DNA of 64,000 bases from Glycine soja (taxonomy: Eukaryota > Streptophyta > Magnoliopsida > Fabales > Fabaceae): assembly GCF_004193775.1 (NCBI RefSeq), contig NC_041016.1, forward strand, positions 39,354,547-39,418,546. Direction: 5' to 3'. Of this stretch, positions 33,873-46,081 are shown piece by piece. Position numbers and translations under genes: made by a program. The first letter of the stretch is position 1. Every line of letters begins with the position of its first letter. Below the pieces are notes generated by a model. The model was not told the origin of the DNA and made no database searches. It saw nothing but the letters and a program-made list of their open reading frames with translations.

Positions 33873-35506
33873 AATATTGAATTCAGATAGTAGTACTTGC
33901 CACCTAGCGATTGTCCCGTGAGGGCCGGCTTCTCAAAGATGTATTTCACGGGATCCATTTTGGAAATAAGCCACGTGGTATGACTGAGCATGTACTGCCT
34001 AAGACGATGTGACACCCATACCAAGGCACAACACGTCCTTTCCAACATTGAGTAATTCATCTCACAGGCGGTGAACTTTTTGCTTAAATAGTAAATGGCT
34101 TGTTCCTTTTTCCCAGAGTCGTCGTGCTGACCCAACATAGACTCGTCTAACACAGACATGTACACGAAAAGAGGTCTTCCTGTTATAGGTGGCATGAGCA
34201 CCGGGGGATTCGCGAGGCTCTGCTTGATTTTTTCGAAGGCCTCTTGGCAGTCACTATTCCACAGGACCGCCTGGTTCTTACGCAATAGTTTGAAGATGGG
34301 ATCGCAGGTAGGGGTGAGTTGCGAGATAAATCTCGCGATGTAGTTCAACCTGCCCAGGAAACCTCGAACCTGCTTCTCCGTGCGTGGCTCTGGCATTTCA
34401 AGAATGGCCTTCACTTTCTCGGGATCTATCTCTATCCCTTTTTGGCTCACGATAAATCCTAATAACTTCCCCGATTTCACCCCGAAGGTGCACTTGGCAG
34501 GGTTTAGTTTCAGTTGGTATTTCCGTAGCCTTCCAAACAGCTTACGCAGATTGACGAGGTGTTCGTCCTCGGTCCGAGATTTGGCAATCATGTCATCTAC
34601 ATAGACTTCTATCTCTTTATGCATCATGTTGTGGAACAAAGCTACCATGGCACGTTGATAGGTTGCCCCAACATTTTTTAGCCCGAAGGCCATCACTTTG
34701 TAGCAAAATGTTCCCCATATGGTGACGAAAGTAGTCTTCTCCACATCTTCGGGTGCCATCTTTATCTGATTATACCCTGAGAAACCATCCATAAAAGAGA
34801 AAAGGGCGAACTTGGCTGTATTATCTACCAGTATATCAATGTGTGGCAAGGGAAAATTGTCTTTAGGACTGGCTCGGTTTAAGTCCCGATAGTCTATGCA
34901 CATTCGCACTTTGCCGTCCTTTTTTGGGACCGGGACTATGTTGGCTACCCATTCCGGGTATCGAGCTACAACCAAGAAACCCGCATCGAACTGCTTTCTT
35001 ACTTCTTCTTTAATTTTCAAAGACATTTCGGGTCTCATCCTTCGTAGTTTTTGCTTAACCGGGGAAGACCCAAGATTCAATGGCAACTTATGCTGCACAA
35101 TGTCAAGGTCCAGACCTGGCATGTCTTGGTACGACCATGCGAAGATGTCTTGATATTCTTCAAGAAGGGTTATCAAACCTTGGCGAATAGGTGCGGTCAT
35201 ACCGGTTCCTACTTTCACTTCTTTCTTTCCCTTTCCGGTCTCTAAGTTTATCAGTTCGGTTTCCTCTTGGTGAGGCTTCATTTCACGTTCTTCCTGAGCA
35301 ATCAATCTCTCCAACTCTGGTGAAAGGATGTCCTCTTCCTCTTCTTCGTTTATTGTTTGACTTACTTCTCGGTCAAAATAGATTATCAAACCCTCGTTGT
35401 TAAGATCCTCAAAGAATCGACCCTCACATCTATACCATTCAAGACAAAAACAAAAACATGCAAAATGATATGAGAAAAAGTGGAATCGCAAGAATAGATG
35501 AAACAA
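33848..35506 (-). pseudogene. Ogre reverse transcriptase and first RNase H
   Basis: 552-codon frame. N-terminal acidic linker (EEEEEDILSPELERL, ~57-71). RT from ~115: AWSYQDMPGLD, VPVPKKDGKVRMCIDYRDLN, LPHIDILVDNTAKF, FMDGFSGYNQIKM, and catalytic YVDDMIAKS (~300). The thumb is KSGKLLGFIVSQKGIEIDPEK. RNase H ~430-510 (GRPLFVYMSVLDESMLG, YYLSKKFTACEMNYS). The frame is lost around 33900 before the second RNase H. The first ~25 residues are probably intron sequence. The likely 3' splice site is near 35440 (GGTATAG). Confidence 0.85.
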
Positions 35507-35651
35507 GATCTCTTTGTTTATTTAATAAGGTAGGTTTCACAAAACAAAAGAGAAAGGAATCTATAGCCTCTAATTACATTGAATCAGCGGTATAGACTTC
35601 CGATTGGCTCATCACGCGCCAGTTCCCCACTTGGGAATTGGGATGGCATGG

Positions 35652-36648
35652 TCACACGAAACTTGGCGGATCTTGTGGAGATTCCTCTCCTATTGCCGCC
35701 ACCTCTTCCTCGAACATTATCCCGACACTTGTGAAACAGTGGCTAACATGGTCGGGCCATGCCCTATCTGCCCGGAGTCTTGACGGTGCATTCCTTCTTC
35801 CCGGTTTCCCGGGTTCATACCCCAACCCATATTTGTACGGGTTACCCCTAATATCAACCACATCGGCATTCCCGAGGCTGTCCTTGCCCAGGCCCATTCC
35901 GGGCTCATAACCGTGCCTGAGCATTACCCGCGCCACCATTAGGGCCGCATTAGAGAGGCAAGGTAGCAACGGACTCGTTTCCACAGAGGCACAACTCTCC
36001 ACCTCGAAGGATTGGAAAGTTATTTCCAATGATTCCTCCGCTGCTTCTACATATGGCACGGAGGAGGAGCATCTCACCAACATATCTTCTTCGCCTGACA
36101 CTATCACCAAGAGTCCACCAACCGCGAATTTCAATTTCTGGTGAAGCGTCGAAGGGACCACTCCTAGCGCGTGAATCCAGGGTCTCCCCAAAAGGCAGTT
36201 GTAGGCGGGATTTATGTCCATCACTTGAAAAACCACATTGCAAGTGTGGGGGCACTATCTAAATGGGGATGTCGATTTCCCCCATCACCTCCCGCCGACT
36301 ACCGTCAAAGGCTCGTACTACCATCGAACTTGGTTTTAGACATGACGCATTAAAAGGAAGCTTCTCCAAGGTGGTCTTTGGCATCACATTTAAACTTGAA
36401 CCATTGTCGATGAGCACTTTAGCGACGACATGGTCCATGCATCTAACAGACACATGTAGAGCTTTGTTATGCCCTCTCCCCTCGACGGGAATCTCTTTAT
36501 TCGTGAACGCGATATAGTTATTGGTAGTTATATGATTAACAATGCCTTCAAAACCCTCAACTGAGATGTTGTGTGCTACGTGGGCTTCGTTGAGGACCTT
36601 TACCAATAGTGCACGATGAGGCTCGGAGTTTATGAGCAGTTCGAGCAA
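35652..36648 (-). pseudogene. Ogre protease and G-patch-like region
   Basis: 36259-36648 contains the protease active site VLIDNGSSLNVMPK with VVRAFDGSRREVMGEI. The frame ends at TAG near 36259 and resumes shifted in 35652-36236 (PWIHALGVVPSTLHQKLKFA), followed by MLRHGYEPGMGLGKD, which resembles a G-patch, and GYEPGKPGRRN. Between 35652 and ~35440 no frame fits, which agrees with the intron known upstream of RT in Ogre. Splice sites not proven. Confidence 0.78.
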
Positions 36649-36833
36649 AGAGATCCTTGCCAGAGTTTTATTCAGTTGCTCAACTACGTTAAACTCGCTT
36701 GTTGGATGAGACGAAGAAACTCATGAGCCTCTTCCAAGGTCACCGTCTTTCCTTGAAGACCTTCTTTCTTTTCAGCTCCTTTTACCACCGGGGGATCCAC
36801 TTCTTTTGAGGGGGTGGCCACGTCTGCGGGCTC

Positions 36834-39110
36834 TTAGATCATGGGTGCTTTCCCCTTGGAGGGCAATTCCGCTGAGTGAGGGGGAGAGAACACCCGGCCA
36901 CTACGGGTTACGCCGCTAAGGCCGGTAATGTTGGTCACCTTGGCTGACAAGGAGTCAACCTCGGTTGCCGCCCTTTCTCCAAAAGTGGGAGGGGTATACT
37001 TCCATGGAACGGCCTTATTGCTTTGATAGGAAAACAGCGTTGGCTTGGGCGCTGTCGGGGGATACTTGGACCTGGAGCCGGTCACATTCCTAGTGAAACA
37101 TATTACTAGGGCTTTGGGGGTTGAGGGGACCTTCTTTTCTGCCGACTGCATGCAAATCTACGGTTCTTCCCTATCTCCCTCGGACACTTCGAGCTGCCCC
37201 CAGTCCATGAGCCGTTGAAGTAACTCTTCTACCGCGGGGCAGGTTTCCATGTCGTGTCATTCCCCGAGATGAAACAGACATTCGTCACTTTCGCCTCTGC
37301 CATGACAGATGATGCATGCTGCCTGCAACGACTGGTAGATGAACCGTCTAGACGTAGCCACATCTTCTAATCTCTTTGACCTTGATGGCCTATCCTTTTT
37401 GATGGCGTTTACGCTAGCTCCCCCATGACTGGCTAGTGGATTGGTTTTAACGTTGGGACCCTCTTCTTGAAATGATAGCCAGCCGACATTTATTAGGTGT
37501 TGCACCTTATACTTGAATGGCAGGCAAGAATCAATGTTGTGTCCGAGGGCTCCACTATGGTATGCGCATGTGACATTTGAGTTGTACCACTTGGGGTATG
37601 GTGGCTGGAAGACCTTCCCGGGTATGGCCACCACCAAACGATTTTCCAATAATGAGGGCCACAACTCGGAATATGCCATGGGAACAGGAGAGAACTCGTC
37701 TTTCGGGGGGTGTCGTGCATTGTTATAGCTCGCGCCAGGAGTTGTATTATTGGCTGGCCGGGGAATGGCTGGAGCTGTGTGTTGGGCAGGCGTTTTTTCT
37801 ATTGCGGGAGGCCCTTCCACTTGAGTTGGGAAGGAACTTTTGGCTCGGATCGAAAAGTTCGGGTGGTTGTGTTGGTATGAGTTTTGGGCGTTTTGGGGCA
37901 TTTTCATCCATGTTGGGGTGGTGGTGACTGCGTGGGTATCTCCTTCCTTTTTCCGTGTGCCCACCACTGGGGCTCTTCTATTGTTGTTGGGGGCAGTGTT
38001 GGAGGCATATTCAAAGTTGCCTTTCCTCAGTCCGAACTCAATTCTTTCTCCGGCGAAGACGAGGTCTGCAAAGTTAGCCGGCATATATCCTATCAGCTTC
38101 TCGTAGTAGAACATAGGCAACATATCTACCATAATCGTGATCATTTCCCTCTCCGTCATAGGTGGGACGACTTGGGCTACTAGGTCTCTCCACCTTTGAG
38201 CATATTCTTTAATGGACTCATGTTCTCGCTTGGTCATGCTCTGAAGTTGGTTCCAATCAAGAGCCATATCCGTGTTGTATTGGTACTGCCTAATGAAGGC
38301 AGTTGCCAAGTCTTTCCATGACCAGATCTGAGAAGCTTCCAGATTGGTGTACCATGCCACAGCTGCTCCGGCTAAGCTGTCTTGAAAGAAGTGCATTAAC
38401 AACTTTTCATCCGTAGAATATGCCCCCATCCTTCAGCAATACATCCGAAGATGACTCTTTGGACACGTCGTCCCCTTGTATTTATCAAAATTTGGTACTT
38501 TAAACTTGGGAGGAATGACGATGTCAGGTACCAGACACAGATCTGATAAATCCGAGAACGGATAGTTGCCGAGGCCTTCTATCGCTCTCAGCCTCTCTTC
38601 AAGCAGATCAATTTTTACCTTGTCTTTTGCAACGGGAACAAGTTCCTTAACGGGTGTGGATGGAGATGGGACGTGGCGGACTATGTTTGGCTGGGGCAAC
38701 TCATGGGGGGCCGGTTCCTTGAGGGGAAGTAGAGGGCCTAAATGGGCATCTCCTTCATCATCTTCCTGTAGAGGATAGTCGGCATGAGGAGGGAGTTGCC
38801 CCTCGAAGGTAGGGGCTTGGCTCAAATCGTCTGGAGAGGTACGGGGAGTGAAGTCTGGAGGCAAACCTTAAGGGTAGGCTTGAGGACTATACCTCCGATT
38901 AAAACTCGTCGTGTTTCTGTCTCGGCCCAAGTTTATTGCGGGCTGTAGCACCGGTTCCGCTTCCCTAGCTGTATTGGAAGCGGCCGCTGTAGCATTATCT
39001 TCTATAGTTTTTTGAATCTTTAGCATGGCCTCCGTGATAGAAGCCATTTGATCTTTTAAGGCCGATAGGTCGGCCTTCATGTGTTCTTGCACTCCCTCTT
39101 CGTTATCCAT
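36834..39110 (-). pseudogene. Ogre gag
   Basis: Starts MDNEEGVQEHMKADLSALKD (39110) with a short coiled-coil-like helix, stops at 38868 (TAA), and continues in 38433-38864 (FKVPNFDKYKGTTCPKSHLR). Then 37257-38429 carries the gag domain (FFQDSLAGAAVAWYTNLE, ESIKEYAQRWRDLVAQV) and a Cys/His-containing segment CAYHSGALGHNIDSC. 36834-37151 is the C-terminal Pro/Ser-rich part. The stops at 38868 and near 38430, and the TGA at 37257, break it. Confidence 0.82.
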
Positions 39111-39355
39111 CTTACTTCTCGATCGGGTGTTATAGGGATGCCTTTGCGCTTTTTTAGTTATGGTGAGTTCCCTAAAGAAACAAACAGTGGTGAGTATGCC
39201 ACCAAAACATGAATATACTAATGAATGATCAGAGCACTTGGATCCACCTCAAGGCTTTTTTAGACAATGTGATGAGTTTAAGAACTTCTCTTTTTATAAA
39301 AAAGGAACAAAAGCTTTTATCTAGCCAAGATCATACAAAAGTGTTACAACAGAAC

Positions 39356-41224
39356 CTAACAGTTTCTAATTATATGGGCCATTAAATGTATCATGTGTTG
39401 ACAGTAATTGATTAGCCTGTGAATTTCCTCTGGGGCTGAACACACTTCAGCGATGGCCTTTACTTTGGCCAGTAGTCGCAGGAGGTCTTGACTTCCATTT
39501 AAGGTCAAGGCGAACCTATCCATCCACATGGTCGCTTCTTGATGCAATGCATCAATCATCCTCCCTCTTGCTTCCTTATCGGCGTACGCTTGTGTGAAGT
39601 CCTCTACTAGTTTTTGTTCATGGGTCAAAGACTGGTTTAACTCTTCTTTGTACTGCCCTATTATAGCTAGCATGCTTTGCTCCGTGGCTTCTAACTGTTG
39701 GGCCAAACTCCTCTTGGATCTTGAGCAAGCAGCTAACTCCTCCTTTAAGACCATGCCATGTACTCGTGACTGGTCTCTTTCCTCTCTTCGGAGCTTGAGC
39801 TCATTGTTGCTGCCCCATAAAGCTCCTCGGAATTTATCTCGGCCATGCTCTTCCTTGCGAGTCCTCTTGGTTTCTCGTTCGAGGGCTCTTGCGGTAGCCG
39901 CATTTTCCTCTCGTAATCCGGCCCACTCTTTCCGGATGTCTGTAGCGACTAACTTGAATTTTTCTTTGGCGAGTCTTGCCTTTCCTAGCTCTGATTTTAG
40001 AGCTTGGACTTCTTCATCCTCTTTCGGAGCTTCGAAGTTCTCCTCGTTGATAATTTTCAACTTGGAGAGCCAATCTAACCCTCATGTATGAACTCTTAGC
40101 CATTTATGATAACCACCGATGATGCCATTACGGATGCTCCTAAGTTTTTTATCTTTCCTTAACGGGCTTTCCCACGCCTTGTGGACTCTGTGTACAATCT
40201 TGAAACTTGGCGCGCCGAAATCTCTCACAAGGAAAGGCGAGAGGCTCTCTTCCGTCGGTGCTCCCCTCATGGGGTACCCTAACTGTCGTATAGCAAGTGC
40301 GGGATTATAGTTAATACAACCCCTCGTCCCTATCAACGGAACGCTTGGGTAGTCCCCACATGAGAAGAGAACTCCCTCCTTTCCTTCCTTCCATCGAGGA
40401 AACCGGTTGATTGTGCTGCCTCCTATCCCAGCCAAGTATTGGTCCCAATCTACTCTTCTCTTTTCGACACACGAGCGATAACTTTGAAGCGGACACGGGT
40501 GCCTTATGTCTTGTTGGAATAGGTGCGAAACCAACCACACACAAAGAGCTGGTAAACAGCAGACAATTCGTGCGCTGTTCTTCTCGCACCTTCGGTCAAA
40601 TGTATCAAATAAGTCCGCCAAGATAGCTACCACCGGGCTCTCCTTGCTATGGTGATATGCAAGGAAAGCATCAATTGCGGCTAGGTCCACCAAATCGTCC
40701 ACGTTTAGAAAGAGGACAACCCCAAAGATTAGCAAAGCTAGTATATCCGCAAACGGGACCCACTCTTCTTAACTCGTCATATCCCTTACCTTGCCTTCCA
40801 AGTATTTATGCGGTAGGCCCACTACGCTGTTTCGAGTTTGCTTCATACGATCCAACTCTCTCGCCGAATCTCCGACCACAGCTGCAATCTTGCTCAAGGA
40901 GGGAAGAAACCCGGAGAAAAGATACGGTTTTCTTCCCCCAAGAGGGCATCCTAATATCTCCTCAAATTCTTCAACAGTCGATACTATTTGGAAGTCCCCA
41001 AACGTGAAGCATCTCAACGGCTGGTCATAGTATTGGGCGAGGGATACAACGGCTTCCGTAAATACCTCCGCTGTGGTCAAATCTAAAATCTTTCCGTACA
41101 CTTTGCGGAAGGCTTGCCTTTGGAGGGGTCCCATCAACCGTCCCAACTCCTTAAGGCTGGTGACATCTAGGCCCTTAATCTTGACTTGATAGAATCTTTT
41201 TCCGTTTTGATTTGTCCCCATCAT
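39356..41224 (-). pseudogene. Ogre ORF1 (upstream of gag)
   Basis: The start at 41224 gives MMGTNQNGKRFYQVKIKGLD. The N-terminal domain includes YDQPLRCFTFGDFQIV and EEFEEILGCPLGGRKPYLFS. After TAA at 40769 the frame continues in 40082-40735 (AAIDAFLAYHHSKESPVVAI; PLIGTRGCINYNPALAIRQL). After TGA at 40082 it continues in 39356-40060. That last part is a long charged, probably coiled-coil region (EVQALKSELGKARLAKEKFK; RGALWGSNNELKLRREERDQ) ending near HMIHLMAHIIRNC. About 620 codons in all. The function of ORF1 in Ogre is unknown. It is related to 23760-24531 and 44640-47071. Confidence 0.8.
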
Positions 41225-41916
41225 TTACCTAAAAAGGGATGAATCAAGGCTCCGATATGAATGATGCAATGCGCATGCATGAAACGAAAAGAAAAACAAG
41301 GGGTAATTTACATATACGAGACCGAAAAAGATCCATCTTTTTAATACTACGTTCTAGGCATTGCGGCGCCCCAACGTATGTATTAAAAAGTGACGCATTA
41401 CTCTAGAGAGACAAAATATCACTAGCTATACAGCAAAACTATAATTTATGTGCTATTTGCAGAAGAATGCATGAGAACAAATGGCACAGAGCGTGTTTGC
41501 TCCATGCCCCTATTTGGGGACCTATAGGATAATATCTAGGGGTCTCTAATAACTAGTCCCAACGATCCATATCTCACATGGCTGTTTTCTAGAGGTATCA
41601 TCACTCAAGATAATAATATTGCGGCGGTATGGAATACCAGCGACAACACATTATAAAGAGAGAAAGCTCTAGACGAGGTTTCACTATTATCAAGCAAGTC
41701 GGAGACCTAGCATGACCATAGATTCACCTCCACTCCTTAAATTCCCATGGACCCGGGTATAGGGCCCCTTTTTTTACTCAAACACGTGGGTGCTTAGAAT
41801 GCAGTGTAAAAATGTGGAAAAGACAACATTTATTACATTTACACAATTAAAAAAAATGCACATACAAAGTTTCACAATTCCACAATTTCCTAAAATAGGC
41901 CTAACTCACAAAAACA

Positions 41917-41935
41917 GTCCCCAGTGGAGTCGCCA
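41917..41935 (-). other. Primer-binding site of the minus-strand Ogre
   Basis: Minus strand TGGCGACTCCACTGGGGAC, two bases inside the LTR end. The leader 41225-41916 up to ORF1 is noncoding. Confidence 0.85.
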
Positions 41936-41937
41936 AC

Positions 41938-43515
41938 TGTCACAACCTACGCTTTTGCGGGCGAGCGAGGCGAGGCTCACAGGTGCGTCTTCCAAAGGAG
42001 GAAAATGCGCGAAGTCGCCACCAACGTTTATTTGTGGAAAACGTCGGAAAAACCAAAGGAAACCGGTCATGAAGAATATTCCAGATTCGGGAGTTGTATT
42101 TACGTTTGAGGAAGGTATTAGCACCTTTCACGTTTGTCCCAAAGGACAACAACCTTAAATTAGAATCGTGTGAAATTGTGTATCTAAAATTTTATTTCTT
42201 TTTTATTTTGAGGTCGACAAAAGCGGGGCTCTTGCTCTTACGTACCCTCCATCGAAGAGGAAATCAGACCTACGCAGTTCTTTCAAAAGGGGAAATCAAG
42301 CGATTCTTTTTACTTGGAAGGAGGTCCTTTTAAGGCATTGGACCTTAAAATGACCCACTTTTACTTGGTGAGAAAAACTGAGGTATCGAACCTTAAAATA
42401 CTTTTTAGTGATTTTTTGCAGACGAGCTTGACTTTTCGAGTTGATTTTAGCCTTAGTTTCACTTTAGTTATTAGTCAATTCAATTAAGAAAGAGAAATCC
42501 CAAAGAGAAACGTCCGATTGATTTTTTTGGTTTATTTTACTAAAAGATATTTTTTATTATTATATTATTATTTTACCTCTTTTTGGTTTCCAACGTGGTT
42601 ACGGCATGACCGAACGGTCGGATTTCATTTTAACAGAAATTAACGGATATTACAAATCAAATGATCGGTGGAAATTTATTTTATTTTTTGATTAGGCGAG
42701 AAAATGACTTAAGTAAATGACTAAAGCACGTCAAAAGCGGGTACGGAAAGTAAATGGAACGAAAATAAAAGTACGCGAAACAAGTGGGGACCACTAAGGG
42801 TACATAGAATGAATTGAAAAGTTCGATTTTGGGAACTTACTGGTTGAAGATCGAAGAATGACGAAGAACGAACGACGAAGAACGGTTGAAAATCTTCGCG
42901 AAATCACCCACGGAAACGTTACGGAAGCGCCTCAGCTTGGATTTTCTTCACGGAAACAATTTTCCTCACTAATTTTAAGTGATTACGAAGTACCAGAAGG
43001 GTTGAACCCCTTTCTCCTTCACTCCTCCCCCTATTTATAGGAAAATAGGGGAGGAGCTTGCCACCCGTTGCTTCCTCCAGAAGCAACCGCCTTCTGGAGG
43101 AACATCCTGGAAGGCCCAAGTGGGTCTGGTTGCTATTTGCACCCTCTTTTTTACTAAATACACCCCCCTTTGCTTTTTTGGTGATTCTTTTTCCGTAACG
43201 TTACGAAATTATACAAATTTCGTAGCGATACTTGTTTTCTTTCCGTAAGGTTATAGAACCTTACGGGTCATGTAATTACTCCTTTTTTAGCTTTCGGAAT
43301 GTTACGGAAACTCACGGATTGCATAACAATACTTCCTTTTGATTTCCGGCATGTTACGGAATTTCACGGATTGCGTAACAATGCTTCATTTTGATTTCCA
43401 GCATGTCTCGGAACTTCACGTATTGTGCAACAAAGGGTGCCAAGTACCTCGAAGCGGTCAACCAAAGGTTGCATGCCATCAAACAATTGTCCCCGGACGA
43501 AATTAGGGTATGACA
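41938..43515 (-). repeat. 5' LTR of the minus-strand Ogre (1578 bp)
   Basis: Minus orientation: starts TGTCATACCCTAATTTCG (right end, 43515) and ends GTAGGTTGTGACA (41938). The TATA box TATAAATAG is at about 43031-43039 on the minus strand. Downstream of it are GC-rich inverted motifs (TCCAGAAGC / GCTTCTGGA; 43075-43100). Short ORFs inside have no domain. Right flank GGAAC belongs to family A protease. Confidence 0.88.
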
Positions 43516-44639
43516 GGAACAACATCACAAAGTACCTTATCATTGTATTTCCCAATGGAAACGTTCACTTCAACTTGCTGCCTCACTTGCACCTCCCCAT
43601 CCTTACTAAGCCATTGAAGTTTGTATGGCCTAGGATGTGGTTTAGTAGCTAAATGTAGCTTTGACACTAATCTAGCACTAGCCACATTGATGCAACTACC
43701 TCCATCAATGATCACCAAGCACACCTTGCCATTGATTAAACATCTAGTGTGAAAGATGTTTTCTCTTTGGCTCTCCTCCTCATGCTTCAATTGACCACCA
43801 AGTAACAGTCTAATCATCAACAAATCTCCCTCCGGAGTCTCCTATTCCTCTACGCACTCACTCTCCTCTTCCTCTTCAACATCGGATTCACTTATATATT
43901 CTCCTTCTCTAAGAACCATGGACCTTTTGTTAGGGCACTCATAAGCATAGTGTCCTAGGCCTTGGCACTTGAAACACTTCACATCTCTACTCCTTTTAGA
44001 TGGTTCCTCTTGGGACTTTGAGCGAGTTTTTGATGGGGTAGGTGTGGAACTACTAGAAGTAGCAGCCCCATCTAGAATTGCGAAAGCCCCACTCCATCAT
44101 TAGGATTAGTACCTGACATCTCAAACAAACAAATCAAACGTAACAAGACAATTATAGTTGCTGTTTGAATACCTCACCCACTCAAGTGTATCACACAATT
44201 ATGGCTTTTCTCTAATGAAAACACTCTTGCCTTTTACCACTCTAATTCCCCTTGAGTTCTTAGGCAATTCAAGAGATTATGGCCACAACAAAGAACAATT
44301 CACCAATATGTGTAAGGTAAGGCTAGAGAGACAAGGAAAAGGTTAACCAAGAAAAAGGCTAACAATGTTTTTAGACACAATTGAAGGAAATAAAATTCAG
44401 AATTTAGGAATTCAAGTAACAATCCTTCATACAACCAATATATTACCTTAAAGAGATTTTTTTTTAAAAAAAAGTTCTTCAAGCATGAACCATTCAGCCC
44501 AATTTTCTTTTTTTTTTTTTAATTTTGCTTATACGAAATTCTGCTTCTTTTTTTTTATAACAAAGAGATCAAAAGGCTTAACTTTTGCAATGGTTCAGCC
44601 TAAAAAAAATATGAATAAGAAGGTAATATAAATGGCAAA
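43516..44639 (-). pseudogene. Family A remnant: protease start, gag end and leader, with internal deletion
   Basis: 43516-43823 encodes the protease start ([31 protein letters not shown]). 43830-44073 gives the acidic linker and CCHC knuckle of gag. At ~44074 the rest of gag is deleted and sequence jumps to the gag start (GLSQF region) and leader (44084-44639), matching 7300-7860. It ends at AATGGCAAAG, where GGCAAAG microhomology joins Ogre ORF1. The Ogre at 30393-43515 inserted in its protease. Confidence 0.82.
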
Positions 44640-44970
44640 GGCATTGGCAGATCAAGGGGAATGGGCCTCGTTTATTGACGTTTTCGCACTGTTGATATTT
44701 GGTGTCATCCTCTTTCCAAATATAGAGGGATTAGTGGACCTAGCAGCAATTGATGCCTTCCTTGCTTATCACCATAGCAAGGAAAGCTCGGTCTTTGCTA
44801 TTTTGGTCGATGTCTATGACATGTTCGACCGAAGATGCGAAAAGAGCGGCACAAGAATTATTTGTTGTACACCGGCTCTTTATGTGTGGCTTGTCTCACA
44901 CGTTTTTTGCCAAGAAAGTAGGCCCACCTATCCACTGCAAGGTCACCGCTTATGCACCGAGAAAGGAAAG
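44640..44970 (+). pseudogene. Ogre ORF1 fragment, part 1 (copy of 24189-24531)
   Basis: Frame from GCATTGGCAGATCAAGGG encodes ALADQGEWASFIDVFALLIF, IDAFLAYHHSKESSVF, RRCEKSGTRIICCTPALYVW, to HRLCTEKGK. It is almost identical to 24189-24531 and is interrupted by the same LTR insertion. It continues at 46082. Confidence 0.82.
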
Positions 44971-46081
44971 TGATATGAACCCTCATGGCACAAGGGCTGA
45001 CTTAGGATCGTCTAGGATTAAACCTTGATGGAAAATGCAGAAATTGATTAAGGAAAGGATTGAAAATAAGGTGGTTAATTTCGTGGGTCTTAATAAGGTG
45101 GTTCTTGGCATAAAATGGATGAATGGGATGGTAAAACGTAGGTTAAGTGGTGGCTGGACAGAAATATAGAAATGGCAATAACTCAAGCTACAGGGCTCCA
45201 AATGAGGTGATTCCAAAACGAGGCGAAAGGTCTCGTTTTGAAATTCAATTTAGACTCAAGAATCACTTAATTTGAGTGCGTAAAATGAGAGTTATGGCCA
45301 CGAGATAATTCTGGGCAGAAGTAGATTTTCTGGAATTGTGGTTTGAAAGAACAAGGTTGAAGATGAAAGGAAGGAAAAAATCACTCTTTCCGACGAGGGC
45401 AACACACAAAGGTTATGAAAGTCCTTTGATACAGGCATGGTGTTCTTGAATCACTCAAGAATTTAGGAGAATCACTCTCACTAAGATAAAAGAGATAAAC
45501 TCTAATTTTATGAATAAAACTCAACTTGTGTTTATTGATAAAATGGTTCAGCTTATATAGAAGCTTTATAGCAGATTTTAGTAATGACCCACTAACTTCG
45601 AATTAAAATAACTTAATGCCATTAACCTAGTGAATTAAAAGAACTTAATGGCTGAGTGTAACTGAAATTGTGGCAACCAAAAGTCACCCCAACAGTCACT
45701 ATTTGGTCTCCCAAAAGGCTGATGCCTAGGTTGCCAATTGGGCCCTTATTACAACTTGAACTAAACCTAACTAAAGCCCTTTTAGTTGATTAACCTAAAA
45801 CATATTTTGGTCAGCCGACTTTACAAGGATTGGGCCATTATTTAGACAAACTGAACACTCTAAAATTGAGACAAAGTGGTGCCATTTAGTCCTCCCCCAT
45901 TTGGGCCATGATACAACTCACAACCTTGGACTTTTCTCCTTGAAACTTGGGCTTGTATTCAAATAGTATGGACAACACTTGTTGAAGAGCTTCCTTGGCT
46001 TTCCTTGCTCTAGCCCTTATCATTGGTCCTCCAAGTCCTTCAAGTGGATCCTTGCCCTTGCTCTTGGTCATGTCCTCATCA
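44971..46081 (-). repeat. Family A solo LTR with target duplication GAAAG
   Basis: 1111 bp from TGATATGAACCC to GTCCTCATCA, flanked by GAAAG at 44966-44970 and 46082-46086. Ogre ORF1 continues cleanly on both sides. This copy fixes the true LTR ends and shows that the coding 'tail' belongs to the LTR. Confidence 0.95.

Larger units (their letters stand above)
30393..43515 (-). mobile_element. Long Ogre/Tat Ty3/gypsy element, 3' LTR missing
   Basis: Minus strand: 5' LTR (41938-43515), arginine-tRNA-type primer site, leader, ORF1 (39356-41224), gag (36834-39110), protease with G-patch-like region (35652-36648), a probable intron, RT-RNase H (33848-35506), second RNase H (33477-33872), integrase (32055-33434), and a 3' region to 30393, where a family A LTR begins. 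ORF1 before gag and two RNases H are hallmarks of Ogre/Tat. All genes carry stops or shifts. On the right it is inserted in a family A protease gene (43516 onward). Confidence 0.88.

Noticed and set aside
42858..43040. Small ORF in the Ogre LTR as a possible host gene
   Set aside because: It lies inside an LTR next to the TATA box on the opposite strand and shows no domain.
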